The notes under the pieces: model-generated
What the model was told of the DNA's origin: nothing
Database searches by the model: none
The model's input: the letters and a program-made list of their open reading frames with translations, nothing else
Part shown: positions 1 through 9,732 of the stretch, piece by piece
How positions within the stretch are numbered: the stretch's first letter is position 1
Layout: every line of letters starts with the position of its first letter
Source: Cranoglanis bouderius
Lineage: Eukaryota; Chordata; Actinopteri; Siluriformes; Cranoglanididae
NCBI GenBank assembly: GCA_023630585.1
Contig: CM042545.1
Location: 27,501-91,500 of the forward strand
DNA length: 64,000 nt
Direction: 5' to 3'
Position numbers and translations under genes: made by a program

Positions 1-425
1 TTAATTTGTTTGTAAGAGTGTTTCAGTAAATGAACAGACTGATGTTTGTGAAACTACTGAAACATTTGTTGATTACGTCGAGAAAAACTCTTGTTCTCTT
101 TACTGAACTGAAATCCCAAACATTTAAAAACCATCTGAGTTTTTCTTTTGTGGAATCGAATCTGAATATCCTGTGTCATTCTTAACTAACTTTATCCAAT
201 AATACTTTATTATACACACATCACATTCAATAATACAGATAACAACATGATCAAAATACGACAACATGCAAAAAAAGATTACATTTATTTTAAACTGAGC
301 CACTGACTCCGGTCATGAGGGGTGAACTGAATACATGGTCATCTGGGTAAAATGAATGTGTTGATGGTGAACTCGAGGGCGTTTTCTGTTTTTACTCTTC
401 TTAGACGAGCGTCAGATAGCATGTG

Positions 426-575
426 GTAATGGGCCCGAGCTCGGCAGCCCCGCGGTGCCTGCGGCTCAGACATGGCATCGGCATGTATTATCCGGGGCCG
501 AGTGTGGCCCACGGCTCGCTCTGACACGTGTGTTTTTGTTACGGCGGTAAAGTACTGGGGCCGATTTTTGTTCAC
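426..575. other. Small CpG-rich patch in AT-rich DNA
   Basis: About 14 CpG dinucleotides occur in roughly 150 bp, with repeated GGGCCGA/GGCCGAG-type words, while the flanks are AT-rich. The word repetition resembles a degenerate dispersed repeat seen in fish genomes more than a promoter CpG island. A 69-codon ORF (472-681) crosses it but has no recognisable protein features. A small CpG island cannot be excluded. Confidence 0.3.
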
Positions 576-1529
576 CATAACTAACCTGGATCTGGCTTTA
601 GAGTCTGGGCCACTTCTGGCGATGACTCGGCTTGGTTCAATCAGATGCCCTAATATTTATAACAGTAGCAAATATATTTAGATATAATGCAACATATTCT
701 TTTATATGCTTTTATTTATTATAAACGCACGTCGTTGTGCTCTCAGGTGATTTCATCTCCACTCACACAGCAGTGGGAGGGGTCTTGTACCTGTAGTAGT
801 GGGAGATGACAGCCATGTTTGTGCGGGTAGGACGCGAACAAAACAAGAGATATGGGACCATTTAGATAAAACAATTGGGGTAAGCATCGATTCACATTTA
901 CTTTTCGAGTATTGTACTTGCAGATGTTCATAAAGGACCTTGTAAAAAGTGAATGTTCACGCTGCACTAATCTTTGACGAGCAGCACTCTGACCCGTGTA
1001 TATACAAGTAGAAAGAGCAGCTCGTTTGTATTTTTACTTTCCACACTCTTCTTATTTTTATGAACGCAATTGAATTATGCAAACCTTGTTTTTATTCCAT
1101 ATTTCTTCAAGGACAATAAAGGTTTTTAGTGAGAGTTACGAGGATTTGTTTTTATTATTAAGTAATAGGCTACTATAACTCCACGCATTTTTTTTTCAGA
1201 GGTGGCTTTTAAGCTGGGCAGATGAACGCTGTCTGTATATTCAAACACTGGTAACCTTTGTTATTACACATATATTTCACAGAAAGACTTGTGTAAGTTT
1301 TAAGTTTACATTCATACTGAGCTTGAAAATGGTACATAGAGGACTCATTACAAATCTTGCATAACACTGATGTGTTTCTGTAGCCGGTGGAGACTGATAA
1401 AGGTGTCCACGCCTCGAGGTTCTGGATCAACAGGTCGGTTTTGGAATTCAGTCAATTTTACTGTTTAAAACATTATTCACAGTGTTACTGTAGAGTTTAG
1501 TTAGGTGACCGTTTTTAGGTGAACTGATA

Positions 1530-1680
1530 TAAGCCTTTTTAAAAACACGACTGAAACGAATTAAATGGATAAAAGGTTTCTATAAAGACAAATTGGCATT
1601 TTTAGTTCCCCAAAGAACCTTTTAGTGGTTGTTAAAAATGTAACTATTTCGGACTCTTTGATTGTACAGCAAGGTTCTAT
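1530..1680. repeat. Possible MITE-like dispersed repeat remnant
   Basis: The segment contains AAAGGTTTCT and, about 50 bp on, TTCCCCAAAGAACCTTTT. This partly inverted arrangement is typical of short non-autonomous elements common in teleosts. It is degenerate and the ends are uncertain. Confidence 0.3.
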
Positions 1681-1847
1681 TTGTTTTATTTATTTATTTT
1701 ATTCTTATTTTTGTTTGTCAGCTTACAGCAAACAATCTTGTTTATCATGCAGCTTCATGTTAATATATAAATAGACTATTTTTCATGTCAGTTGATGTTC
1801 ATAATGTGTTAACTGATGTTAACATTCAGCTTTTAAAATAAAAATGT

Positions 1848-1930
1848 TGGTAACATTTTGCAATAAGGTTTTATTTGTTAACATGAAATAACGATGAACA
1901 AAACCTTTTCAAACACTGTATCTGTTATCA
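1848..1930. repeat. Dispersed teleost repeat, terminal fragment
   Basis: GGTAACATTTTGCAATAAGG followed by TTTTATTTGTTAACATG matches from memory the end of a very abundant fish repeat, normally GGTAACACTTTACAATAAGG plus GTTAAC-rich DNA. An interior-like fragment of the same family lies at 3270-3535. Probably a non-autonomous DNA transposon remnant. Confidence 0.45.
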
Positions 1931-3269
1931 TTAGGTAGAGTTCATTACACCGCCCCGAATCTAGAAAAAAAGTTTATGCTGTTTTGCAAATCCCACTTGT
2001 TTTTACCTATTTTGGTCACGTTGAGTTCAAATATGCCACTGAAAATTCCCTCACGTACAGTTTTCCCACAAAATAAGAATGAACTTTTTAATAATTTTGC
2101 TATGTTTATATTGCTTTCAGGGTTTTATTTAAATTGGTAGAAGCTGTCAAATTTCACTATTATTATTTATTAATTACAACAATAGACACACAAAACATAA
2201 CACATGTTTACAACATGAACAGCAGCAAATAGACTGTGAAATGTTTGTGAAAATCTCTAAATTAAGCTATTTCAAAAGACGAACATTATAATAATATGCA
2301 GAGTGCTTAAGGAGTGAACTTCATTTTGAGGGATTTTCTGGACTGGCAAAACACCCACAGATGTAGCAGAAATCATCTGGGCTGTGCTCGCATTTCCGTC
2401 TTTCACTGGTCATTATAAATCCCTGAAATCAGGAGTTTTGTGTGCATGTAAGTGTGCCTAGCATTCATATAAGGGCTAATCAGAGGAAAAGTGATAAATG
2501 TTGCTCACCTATTATACATTAACAGTGTTTCCTGTGTTGGTGGCAGTGGATCTGGCAATAGCTCTAACGTTTATGGTCCATCTTAGGCAAAAAAGCTCTA
2601 CACAGGACATCAGACTTTGTGAAACGTTGTGTTGTTCTAGAGCAAAACTAACAGCATATCTGGACTCAGCATCTCAGTATTAGTAAGAAACAACTATCAG
2701 ATCCTGTTCAGCAAATCTGATGCAGGGTGGCGTTAAGAATTAATATGAAAGAACAATTGTATTTTTATTAAGTAGTATTAACCAGGATGAATAAGTTCTG
2801 TAGAAAAGTAGTTCTTTGTTAGGTCATGTTAGTCAGTGTGTTAACGAATGGGACCTTATAGTAAAGTTATGCCAAAGGTGTTATTACAAGCGGGTAAATG
2901 CTTGGTTTGACCTAATAGAACAGATCCAGATTTCATGATCATGTATAAAATGGTGTAAAATGTGAGTATAAAATAGATAAATCACAAGAGAGGGCAATCT
3001 GTAGTACATCAGTCTTTCTATATGTCTGCATAGAGCTTGACATAATGGGGCTGGTTTGCAGTACATCAGTCTTTGCCAGTGTGTGCAGATTAATGGCAGA
3101 CTGTTGTTTATTATTCAGCGTGTGAATGTATGGTATTTTAGGAATGTTACCACTAGACTCAGGCCACTGCAGAGAATAAACTGCTGATAACTTTTCAACA
3201 TACTTGAGCTTTTTCACTCCTTTAATTACTAATTGCTTCATAACCGATGAAACAGTTTACTGTTTATGT

Positions 3270-3535
3270 CTTTATTCCGGCTTTTTAACAAACACACCAG
3301 CGTCCTCTCACTTTACACTGACAAATTTGTTGACGTTATTTAACGCATCCACTTTAGTTAATGCATTATCTAACATCAACCAGCAATGAGCAATGTATTT
3401 TACAGCATTTATTCATCTTGAACAATTTTTAACTAACTAGTATGTTAACTAGTGTGTTTTTCATATTGCTTTAACTAACGTTAACAGATACAACATCAGT
3501 AAATGCTGTAGAAGTATCGTTCATTCAAGTGTTTC
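3270..3535. repeat. Dispersed teleost repeat, GTTAAC-rich interior fragment
   Basis: Contains TTAGTTAATGCATTATCTAAC, AACCAGCAATGAGCAATG, TTACAGCATTTATTCATCTT, several TTAACTAAC/GTTAAC words and GTAAATGCTGTAGAAGTATC. This order resembles the GTTAAC-rich family whose terminus is seen at 1848-1930. It is decayed, with no intact end. Confidence 0.45.
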
Positions 3536-3965
3536 TTTCAAGGAGTTCATGAAAAACGTATTTCAGGGTGTTGTTTAAATGTAAACAATGAGGTGTGCAT
3601 GTGTAGAGCAGTTAACTGATTAAAATACATAAAAAGACCAGAGCGTTTTTTTTTCTTTTTCTTTTTTCACGCCCTTTCTGCCTTGTCAGCTATAGGCTAT
3701 TTTATTTAGATTTACTGTCTGACCCCCTTATAGCATTATTTTCTGGGTGTGGGAATTAATGATAGCTAGCATCAATAAGCATCATTTTCAAGATGATCCC
3801 ATGTCAGTTTGCCCACATAAATCTGATTACTGTTTTGGCATATGTAAGACATATGAAATTTCACACATAGGCATAAGGAATTTGTCGAATGCAAATGCAG
3901 TATGGTATTCAAAAACTTTAACCCTATCTGTATCTATCATCTCTCTAACTGTACCTATCATACCA

Positions 3966-3989
3966 TTAAATAAATAAATAAATAAATAT
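3966..3989 (+). repeat. Short (TAAA)n microsatellite
   Basis: About six copies of a TAAA tetranucleotide, followed by AT-rich DNA. Confidence 0.8.
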
Positions 3990-4028
3990 TTATAATATAT
4001 GTAATATATTGACCTCTTTGTTCTTTTC

Positions 4029-4160
4029 AGAGGTGGACAGTAACAAAGTACATTTACTTGAGTACTGTACTTAAGTACACTTTTTGAGTATCTGTACTTT
4101 TTCTGGAAACCTGTGACTTTTACCTTAACTACATCTGAAAGACAAATATCGTACTTTTAC
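4029..4160 (+). mobile_element. hAT-like non-autonomous element terminus, fragment
   Basis: Starts CAGAGGTGGACAGTAAC, then AAAGTACATTTACTTGAGTA and a series of CTTAAGTAC/GAGTACTG words, all characteristic of an abundant teleost dispersed repeat usually classed with non-autonomous hAT-type elements (classification from memory). A second, diverged start of the same type lies at 4531. Sequence to about 4450 may be its interior. Confidence 0.45.
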
Positions 4161-4530
4161 ACCTTTACATTAATGGACACTATGTGAGAACATGGTCCTA
4201 AAAACAATGCAAGGTTAAATTTGTACATGAAATATTATTTTATTCACTTCACAAGTTCACATATTGCCCAACAGGGCCCTTCAAACAATACAGGAATAAT
4301 ACAATCTGCATGAGGTTTTTTAACAACATAAGTTGATCAACATGTTCATCATAAAACCAAAAGTCACAAAGACACAATATTTCAAGACTTCATGAACAGG
4401 TCAACACGGCCAAACAGCAAGGCCCCCGACTAAACCGCTAAACTTCTGAACTAGAAAACGGAGAATGCTTCAGGTACAGATCCTGATCCATCCGAGGGTC
4501 CAAGGAGTGGTTAGATATATTGAAAAGAAC

Positions 4531-4640
4531 CAGAGGTGGACAAAGTACAGATACTACAGGTCACATATTACTCCATTACAAGTGAAAGTTGTAAAGATAG
4601 ATTTTTGCTTTTTAAAAGTACTTGAGTATCAGAAGTAAAT
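4531..4640 (+). mobile_element. Second hAT-like repeat terminus, diverged
   Basis: CCAGAGGTGGACAAAGTACAG followed by TTTTTAAAAGTACTTGAGTA. Same opening words and orientation as the copy at 4029, more diverged. No target-site duplication could be assigned. Confidence 0.4.
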
Positions 4641-4926
4641 TTCCTTTTTCATGTCAACACCTTGTTTTATTATTGTCGCATCATTGTATGTAATACTTAC
4701 AATACCTTATGCCTCTGAAACAACCTGTTGAATACACTGACTAGCTCGGAGTATCTGTGGAATAAAGAGCTTTTAGATTGTTACAAAACCATGTAGAAAT
4801 GATAAGTGCTCTCTCTGTGGCTCAGCGGCAGCACCAACACAGATCTGAATGTTCTGGTGTGATTTTTGTCAAAGGTTAAATAGACAGACGAATCGTTATC
4901 ATTTAGGAAAGAGATGGTGTGTGTGT

Positions 4927-4975
4927 TCGAATCGAGATCGTGATCTTTTTCTGATTAATCGTGCAGCTCTACACA
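4927..4975 (+). repeat. Dispersed repeat fragment (AATCGAGATCG type)
   Basis: TTCGAATCGAGATCGTGATC and CTGATTAATCGTGCAGC are words of a common degenerate fish repeat. Only this short core is recognisable. Confidence 0.35.
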
Positions 4976-5414
4976 TAACTATAGTAATTATGCAAGGTGA
5001 CAAAAAAAAACTAAAAAAAAATTACAAGATATTAACTTATTTAACTCTTAAACTCATTTACATTTGAATTCACACTTTTGTGTGCTAACTAACGTCATTG
5101 TCCAAACCTTACCTATGCATAAGTGGTGTATCCACAAGGCTATGGCAACTTGGCGGGCAAATCCATAAATCATTTGGCCGACCAGACTTCATACTGAAAC
5201 TTTACCTCTAAAGCACAGACAATTTCAAGCTTTCACAAGAATTTTTAAGTTTACACTCCTCAATAGGCTGCCGCACACTCTAACAAGTAATTCAGGGGTC
5301 CTATTAACACAACTTAATTAAACGCGTGGTTGCAAGATAAAAATACTCATTTATTAATACTAATAGTAATAGTAGTATACTAGTAGTATAGTAATACTTA
5401 TTAATTTAACAATG

Positions 5415-5415
<1 letters not shown>

Positions 5416-5447
<32 letters not shown>
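5416..5447 (+). repeat. (AC)n microsatellite
   Basis: Uninterrupted AC dinucleotides, about 16 copies. Confidence 0.95.
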
Positions 5448-5448
<1 letters not shown>

Positions 5449-5891
5449 GTTAGCACCTATCACTTCGTGAAACATTAAACACACACACACCTGGGGGATG
5501 CAGCTTCACACAGACAGACAGAGGACAGGAAAAATAGTCATAAAAATAACCACACATGTTCATGGGACCTTCACGAGGCCATAAATTATACAACGTCAGG
5601 GGGGTCATAAATCAATTTTTGACATAAAGTGCATGATATAAGTACTGACAAGGTCATATTTGTGGCACATGTGGAGTCATTTGATTATTTTAAAAAGGTT
5701 TTATCAGGACACGATTTTCACTCTGTCCCCAAATTCACCCCTTTACCTTAATGATTTTCTGGCTTTCATCCCAGCCCCATGCTCTTTTTTCTGTAGGCAT
5801 TATCTTCCGCTCAACACTGGTCTGCAAGCCTTAAAGGGGTCTTGATTGAAAACACAGTTTTGGTGAATGTCTAATTGCTAATTTATTGCCA

Positions 5892-5925
5892 TGGGTTAGG
5901 GTTAGATAAATAGGGTTAGAGTAAA
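5892..5925 (+). repeat. Short interstitial telomere-like motif
   Basis: GGGTTAGGGTTAG followed a few bases later by GGGTTAGAG: two perfect and one degenerate TTAGGG-type repeats. Short enough to be chance or a feature of a neighbouring repeat. Confidence 0.4.
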
Positions 5926-5935
5926 TACAGCTGGA

Positions 5936-6031
5936 TAAAACAAAAACTGTATCTGTCTTCATTTCAGGCTGAAAAGCAACAAAATGTGATTATTTTAAAG
6001 GGGGTGATTCTTTTCTATACCCACTGTATAT
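5936..6031 (+). mobile_element. Tc1/mariner-type element, 3' end
   Basis: The order AAAACTGTATCTGTCTTCATTTC, AGGCTGAAAAGCAACAAAATGTG, TTTTAAAGGGGGTGATTCTT, ACCCACTGTATA is the characteristic terminal region of fish Tc1-like elements, whose ends read AAGGGGGTGAATACTT...CACTGTA. I could not find the matching inverted repeat upstream, so the element is deleted or its 5' end has decayed. Confidence 0.6.
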
Positions 6032-6055
6032 ACTCATACATTTTTGTTCAGATAG

Positions 6056-6163
6056 CCTTTAAGAACTCCTTTGACAAAAGAAGAACTTATTGAAATCATT
6101 CTCATGGCTGGATCGGGAAGCTGTCACAAGGTTACGATGGCCTTTAACAGGAAACATGGCGAG
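6056..6163 (+). pseudogene. Transposase-like N-terminal remnant, part 1
   Basis: The + frame reads LTKEELIEIILMAGSGS and then a stretch ending FNRKHGE. This is the pattern of the first DNA-binding helix-turn-helix of eukaryotic transposase-like proteins (E-R/E-I-E-I-hydrophobic...FNxxH). The frame resumes at 7279 with HDTVTKLINKFKKTGS, which follows directly in intact relatives. Joining 6163 to 7279 keeps the frame, because the intervening 1,111 bp are flanked by CGAG on both sides. No full-length transposase or catalytic domain is present, so this is a dead fragment. Confidence 0.55.
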
Positions 6164-6318
6164 TGTCGTGGAAAATCATCTTCCACAAAAATAAAAACTT
6201 CTGAGTCTCGAGGTTTTTGGTGGTAAAAAGGTGTTAGACTTTATTACCATAGTAACAAGCCAAGACATCTGCAGATCATCTGACAAATACAATCAATGCT
6301 CATGTTTTTATACAATAC

Positions 6319-6320
<2 letters not shown>

Positions 6321-6392
<72 letters not shown>
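6321..6392 (+). repeat. (AC)n microsatellite
   Basis: Uninterrupted AC dinucleotides for about 36 copies. It lies inside the 6164-7274 insertion and explains low-complexity ORFs on both strands. Confidence 0.97.
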
Positions 6393-6396
<4 letters not shown>

Positions 6397-7133
6397 GAAC
6401 ATTGGTGTATTTCCTCTAACACAGGTGGCCTTATCAGAACTTGCACATTCTGAGTTATTTCTATCTTCTGCAGTTTGAACAATGGCCCACTCATGAAGCT
6501 TTGGAGATAATAGTGGATACACACTAAGAAATGACAAATTATGGGGCTAAGAAGAAAAAGATACAAACTGCGAGTGAGAAATTTGTGCTCAGTGATTTCC
6601 CACAAGATGGAGTTACATCAATTTGTCCTAGTTTCACCCCCATGAATATTCTCTTATTATTTTCTGATTAATAAAATATTCTATATACTATTACCACATA
6701 ATCATGTTTAAATGTTGATTTAACATTGTCACTCTCTCTTCATGATTCAAATACATTTCACAATCATTATTAAGCCTTTGATGGATTAAACATTTCTTAT
6801 CACTCTGATTATTTTAACTTTTGTTTGGACCTGATGGGTTACATAACAATCATATTTAAATCATAGTTTGATCAAAGAAATTCTTCTATACATTTGTAAC
6901 AGATACAGACTTAACCATGTGAGACACAAACTCAGTGTCCCCCTGCACACACAGAGGGTACAGCAGAGCAGGCCGGACACAAACAATACATTTGTAACTG
7001 AAGAGTGTACAGAGTGTACAGGCAGTGAGTTCACAACAAATACACAGATTGAAGTGAAGTCATACACCAACCTGTCCTACTTTTGATTGACCTACTTTTG
7101 ATTTTAAGATTTTAGGCCTTAGAATAATTACCT

Positions 7134-7274
7134 GATTACTTATACATCACACATGATTTGGTCTTAGTATAAATGAAAATACACTATAGATTACTTATAC
7201 ATCACAACATAACTGATTTAGTCTTAGTCTTACTTTATGATTGCTTAGCTTAGTATAAATGAAAATACACTATA
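7134..7274 (+). repeat. Imperfect tandem duplication at insertion end
   Basis: Two copies begin GATTACTTATACATCAC and end AGTATAAATGAAAATACACTATA: 7134-7188 (55 bp) and 7189-7274 (86 bp, with extra internal sequence). It forms the right end of the inserted element. Confidence 0.75.
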
Positions 7275-7278
7275 CGAG

Positions 7279-7380
7279 CACATCAGACACGACACTGTTA
7301 CCAAACTTATTAACAAATTCAAAAAGACTGGAAGTGATGTGGCCCAACTGAGACGTGACCAACATGGTGCTGGCAAACAC
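7279..7380 (+). pseudogene. Transposase-like remnant, part 2
   Basis: Continues the frame of 6056-6163 with HIRHDTVTKLINKFKKTGSD. This is the second helix-turn-helix and linker pattern of the same transposase-like family, in which FKKTGS is normally followed by a short basic/proline linker. After about residue 35 of this part the family resemblance fades. Beyond 7380 the frame continues into sequence with a poly-A run and no catalytic motifs. Confidence 0.5.
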
Positions 7381-7548
7381 AGTCCCCTATGTATGGAGAC
7401 TTCTAGGACACCCTGTATACTCCATGGGCCACCTGAGATTCTGGGGGTGGAGGGGAGTAAAAAAAAAAAATCATTCAAATGTCAAACCCACCTAACCAGC
7501 TAACTAAGGGATAAAGTTTAAAATGTATATCCTGAATTTATATAATCC

Positions 7549-7617
7549 TGTAAAGCTGCTTTGTGACAATGTCCATTGTTAAAAGCGCTATATGAAAAAA
7601 AATTGAATTGAACTGAA
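7549..7617 (+). repeat. LINE/SINE 3'-tail-like fragment
   Basis: TGTAAAGCTGCTTTGTGAC, TTGTTAAAAGCGCTATATGAA and ATTGAATTGAACTGAA form the common teleost tail shared by many LINE- and SINE-type elements. Only the tail is recognisable; the body upstream is unclear. Confidence 0.5.
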
Positions 7618-7758
7618 CCCACAAAACCATTAGAGACTTAATTTTGAAAATGAAAAGACTACTCTTACCTAGTGCACCTTTAAATATGCTAAACTGGTAG
7701 CTGTACACACCCCTTATGTGCCAGTGAACCTCAACACTCAAGTGCACAAATAAGAAGT

Positions 7759-7761
<3 letters not shown>

Positions 7762-7849
<88 letters not shown>
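7762..7849 (+). repeat. (AT)n microsatellite
   Basis: About 44 copies of AT/TA with no interruption. Confidence 0.97.
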
Positions 7850-7850
<1 letters not shown>

Positions 7851-8155
7851 GAGGGGGAAGATGAAGGCTAAATTTGGTGGACATTTGATGGTCTGAGCTG
7901 TATGACTTCCATAAATCAGACTCAGATTTCAGCCATATTGAACATTTTCTGCATGAAGGGAACATTTTAATGTTAATTAAACTTTATTTTACAAAATTGC
8001 AGGTCAACAACGTATTTCATTTCCATTTCAATGCAAATGATCCTTTTGTGATGTTTTTAAGTATTGCACGGATACATGAATATTTTCTGCATGAAGGCCT
8101 CAAGATGGCGCTATTGAGAGAGTTCCGCTTCCGGTGAAAGAGATTTAAGGTCTCA

Positions 8156-8173
8156 GCGCGCCCTCTGGTGGTG
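8156..8173 (-). promoter_or_regulatory. CTCF-like binding motif
   Basis: GCGCGCCCTCTGGTGGTG contains GCGCCCTCTGGTGG, which differs at one position from the common CTCF core GCGCCCCCTGGTGG. Strand refers to the usual CCACCAG orientation. Confidence 0.5.
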
Positions 8174-8407
8174 AAATACAAATTATTACGTTTTATCTGC
8201 TAAAATGACTGGAAAACTCATTCAGATTGAATGCTGCTGATAACCGGAACTAACAAAATTTAAAGCAAAGCTAATCTTAGATCTTTACACTAACTTCCGG
8301 TGCACTTTTCTAATTGTGTGTCTTTTAAACGCTGTACTTTATTACTTCCTCACTTAATTTGAATTATTTAAGTGGCATATTTCACCATTTTCCATTTTTT
8401 TGTGAGA

Positions 8408-8428
8408 AGGATTGTGGGTAATGTAGTT
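8408..8428 (-). promoter_or_regulatory. ZNF143/Staf-like motif
   Basis: On the minus strand AACTACATTACCCACAATCC resembles the ZNF143 promoter motif AACTACAATTCCCAGAATGC. It abuts the RFX-like box. Confidence 0.5.
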
Positions 8429-8442
8429 GTTATCATGGCAAC
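8429..8442 (+). promoter_or_regulatory. RFX-like X-box
   Basis: GTTATCATGGCAAC fits the RFX palindrome GTTNCCATGGNAAC except for one position in the left half. Confidence 0.5.
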
Positions 8443-8890
8443 ATGTAGTCACAAGATTCGCTGTTCTTTTAGATTTTTCTGTTCTGATTCTTAAATGTTT
8501 AATTCTCAGGGTCATCACACTGGTTCTACGGTCAGTGATCTCACAGGTAGCTTGTGTTTTTTTCTTCTGCTGTTTAGTTTTACTTTTAAACCTAAACAAG
8601 ATAGATTTTGAAATAGATAGCTTGATTTAAATACCGGAAAACACACTGAACATTTAACTCTCAAGTCCTGTTAGTTTTACGAACCTGTGGTAGTCGGATA
8701 TGATAAATTTATATCACATTGTATAGCAGACTTTGCCATTTTCACCCCCATTAAGCCCAGTTCAGTTTGTGTCTCAGTGATTTCTGGAAAAATGTCTTAA
8801 AAATAAACAGTGTGAAGTTGATTGTCTCCCAAAAGTCAGCTTTTAATTGAGCAGACCTGTAACACAAGAAGACACCCGATAAGCTAGGAA
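8443..8890. other. No feature recognised
   Basis: AT-rich sequence after the promoter-like cluster. No ORF with protein character and no repeat I can name. It could contain a non-coding first exon or intron of the gene at 11007, but I see no convincing evidence. Confidence 0.5.
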
Positions 8891-8892
8891 AT

Positions 8893-9558
8893 ACACTTTA
8901 TTAGGAACACCTGTACACCTGATCTCACCACATTTACACAGAAGGTCAAGAGCTTCTGTTAATGTTCACATCAGACATCAGAATGAAGAAAAAGTCTGAT
9001 CTCTGTGACTTTAACCGTGGCATGGTTGTTGGTTGTTGGTACCAGATGGGCTGGTTTGAGTATTTCAGAAACTGCTGATCTCCTGGGATTTTCACACATA
9101 ATATAAACTCTCTAGAGTTTATACTCAGAACGGTGTGAAAAAGAAAAAACATGTTTTTAGCAGAGGGTCTGCGGGCTGAAACACCTTGTTGGTGAGAAAG
9201 ATCAGAGGAGAACGACCAGACTGGTCTGAGTCTATAGGCTACAGGAAGTCTATAGTAACTCAAATAATCACTCTTTACAACCGCCGTGAAGCAGAAAAGC
9301 ATCTCAGAACACACAACACATCAAACCTTGGGGTCAAAGTCCACATCATGTACCACTCCTGTCAGCCATGAACAGGAATCTGATGCTATCATGGACACAG
9401 ACTCACCCAAACTGGAGAGCTGAAGACTGGAAAAAGACCATGTGATTTTTGTCTAATCTTCAACAGTCCTCACCTAACCTCAAGGTTAGATGTTTTGTGG
9501 GCTGATTAGATAACTGCATGAATGTGCAGGTGTTCCTAATAAAATGGACGATCAGCGT
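8893..9558 (+). mobile_element. Decayed Tc1-like element with terminal inverted repeats
   Basis: The left end has ACACTTTATTAGGAACACCTG and the right end CAGGTGTTCCTAATAAAATG, an inverted pair typical of a fish Tc1/mariner-like family whose ends read CACTTTATTAGGTACACC. Internally, segments are recognisable as diverged transposase coding sequence: a region coding GMVVG near 9025, then tracts like VTQIITLYNRREAEKHLRTH (9255-9314) and the CACTCCTGTCAGCCATGAACAG region. Several frameshifts and stops are present, and the catalytic C-terminal half is deleted. At about 660 bp it is far shorter than a full Tc1 element (about 1.3-1.7 kb). Confidence 0.7.
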
Positions 9559-9732
9559 ACAACACTGGTTTATAACATGCGTAATAACATTAATGAAGAG
9601 TAGAAATGGAAATTCACTTTACCTCCCAAAAAAGTTTCTGCTAGACATGGACTTGAATGTCTGAATTAACTCTCAGCTAATAACGAACTCTTTGTGGTTT
9701 CCAGATAAACAAACCCGAACATTGTAGACAGA

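Larger units (their letters stand above)
6164..7274. mobile_element. 1.1 kb insertion with CGAG target duplication
   Basis: CGAG occurs at 6160-6163 and again at 7275-7278. Removing 6164-7274 restores a continuous transposase-like reading frame, so this block is an insertion. It begins TGTCGTGG and ends CACTATA, is AT-rich, contains a (CA)n run and encodes nothing recognisable. A 4-bp duplication and TG start would suit a solo LTR, but the end is not the canonical CA, so the class is unresolved. At its right end a segment is duplicated in tandem (7134-7188 and 7189-7274), both copies ending in AAATGAAAATACACTATA. Confidence 0.55.
1..8099. other. AT-rich repeat mosaic without a supported gene
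   Basis: No ORF above about 100 codons here looks like a protein, and I found no chain of exons with matching splice sites and phase. What can be seen is a patchwork of dispersed repeat remnants and microsatellites, listed individually. Between these, for example 640-1530, 1935-3260, 4980-5400 and 7860-8090, I see only AT-rich sequence with no recognisable feature. An imperfect TAG/TAA-rich stretch lies at about 5345-5400. No tRNA or rRNA sequence was recognised. Confidence 0.6.
8100..8442. promoter_or_regulatory. Cluster of promoter-type motifs (TATA-less)
   Basis: Within 340 bp there is a YY1-type CAAGATGGCG (8101-8110), three ETS/GABP-type GGAA sites (GCTTCCGG at 8128-8135, ACCGGAAC at about 8243, ACTTCCGG at 8293-8300), a CTCF-like site (8156-8173), a ZNF143-like site (8408-8428) and an RFX-like X-box (8429-8442). 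Such combinations are typical of TATA-less vertebrate promoters. No initiator or transcript can be seen, and the direction is unknown. The gene starting at 11007 lies 2.6 kb downstream on the + strand. RFX sites often control cilium genes, but that link is inference. Confidence 0.5.

Noticed and set aside
472..681. 69-codon ORF across the CpG-rich patch
   Set aside because: No protein character; likely part of a degenerate dispersed repeat.
6244..6605. ORFs on both strands rich in Val-Cys or Thr-His
   Set aside because: Translation of the (AC)n microsatellite.
7738..7965. 75-codon minus-strand ORF with an Ile-Tyr run
   Set aside because: Translation of the (AT)n microsatellite.
7942..8097. 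Direct repeat ATTTTCTGCATGAAGG at 7,942 and 8,082
   Set aside because: Sixteen bases only, with no target duplication or element between them that I can define.
8946..9314. 122-codon minus-strand ORF
   Set aside because: Antisense to the decayed Tc1-like transposase region; no protein features.
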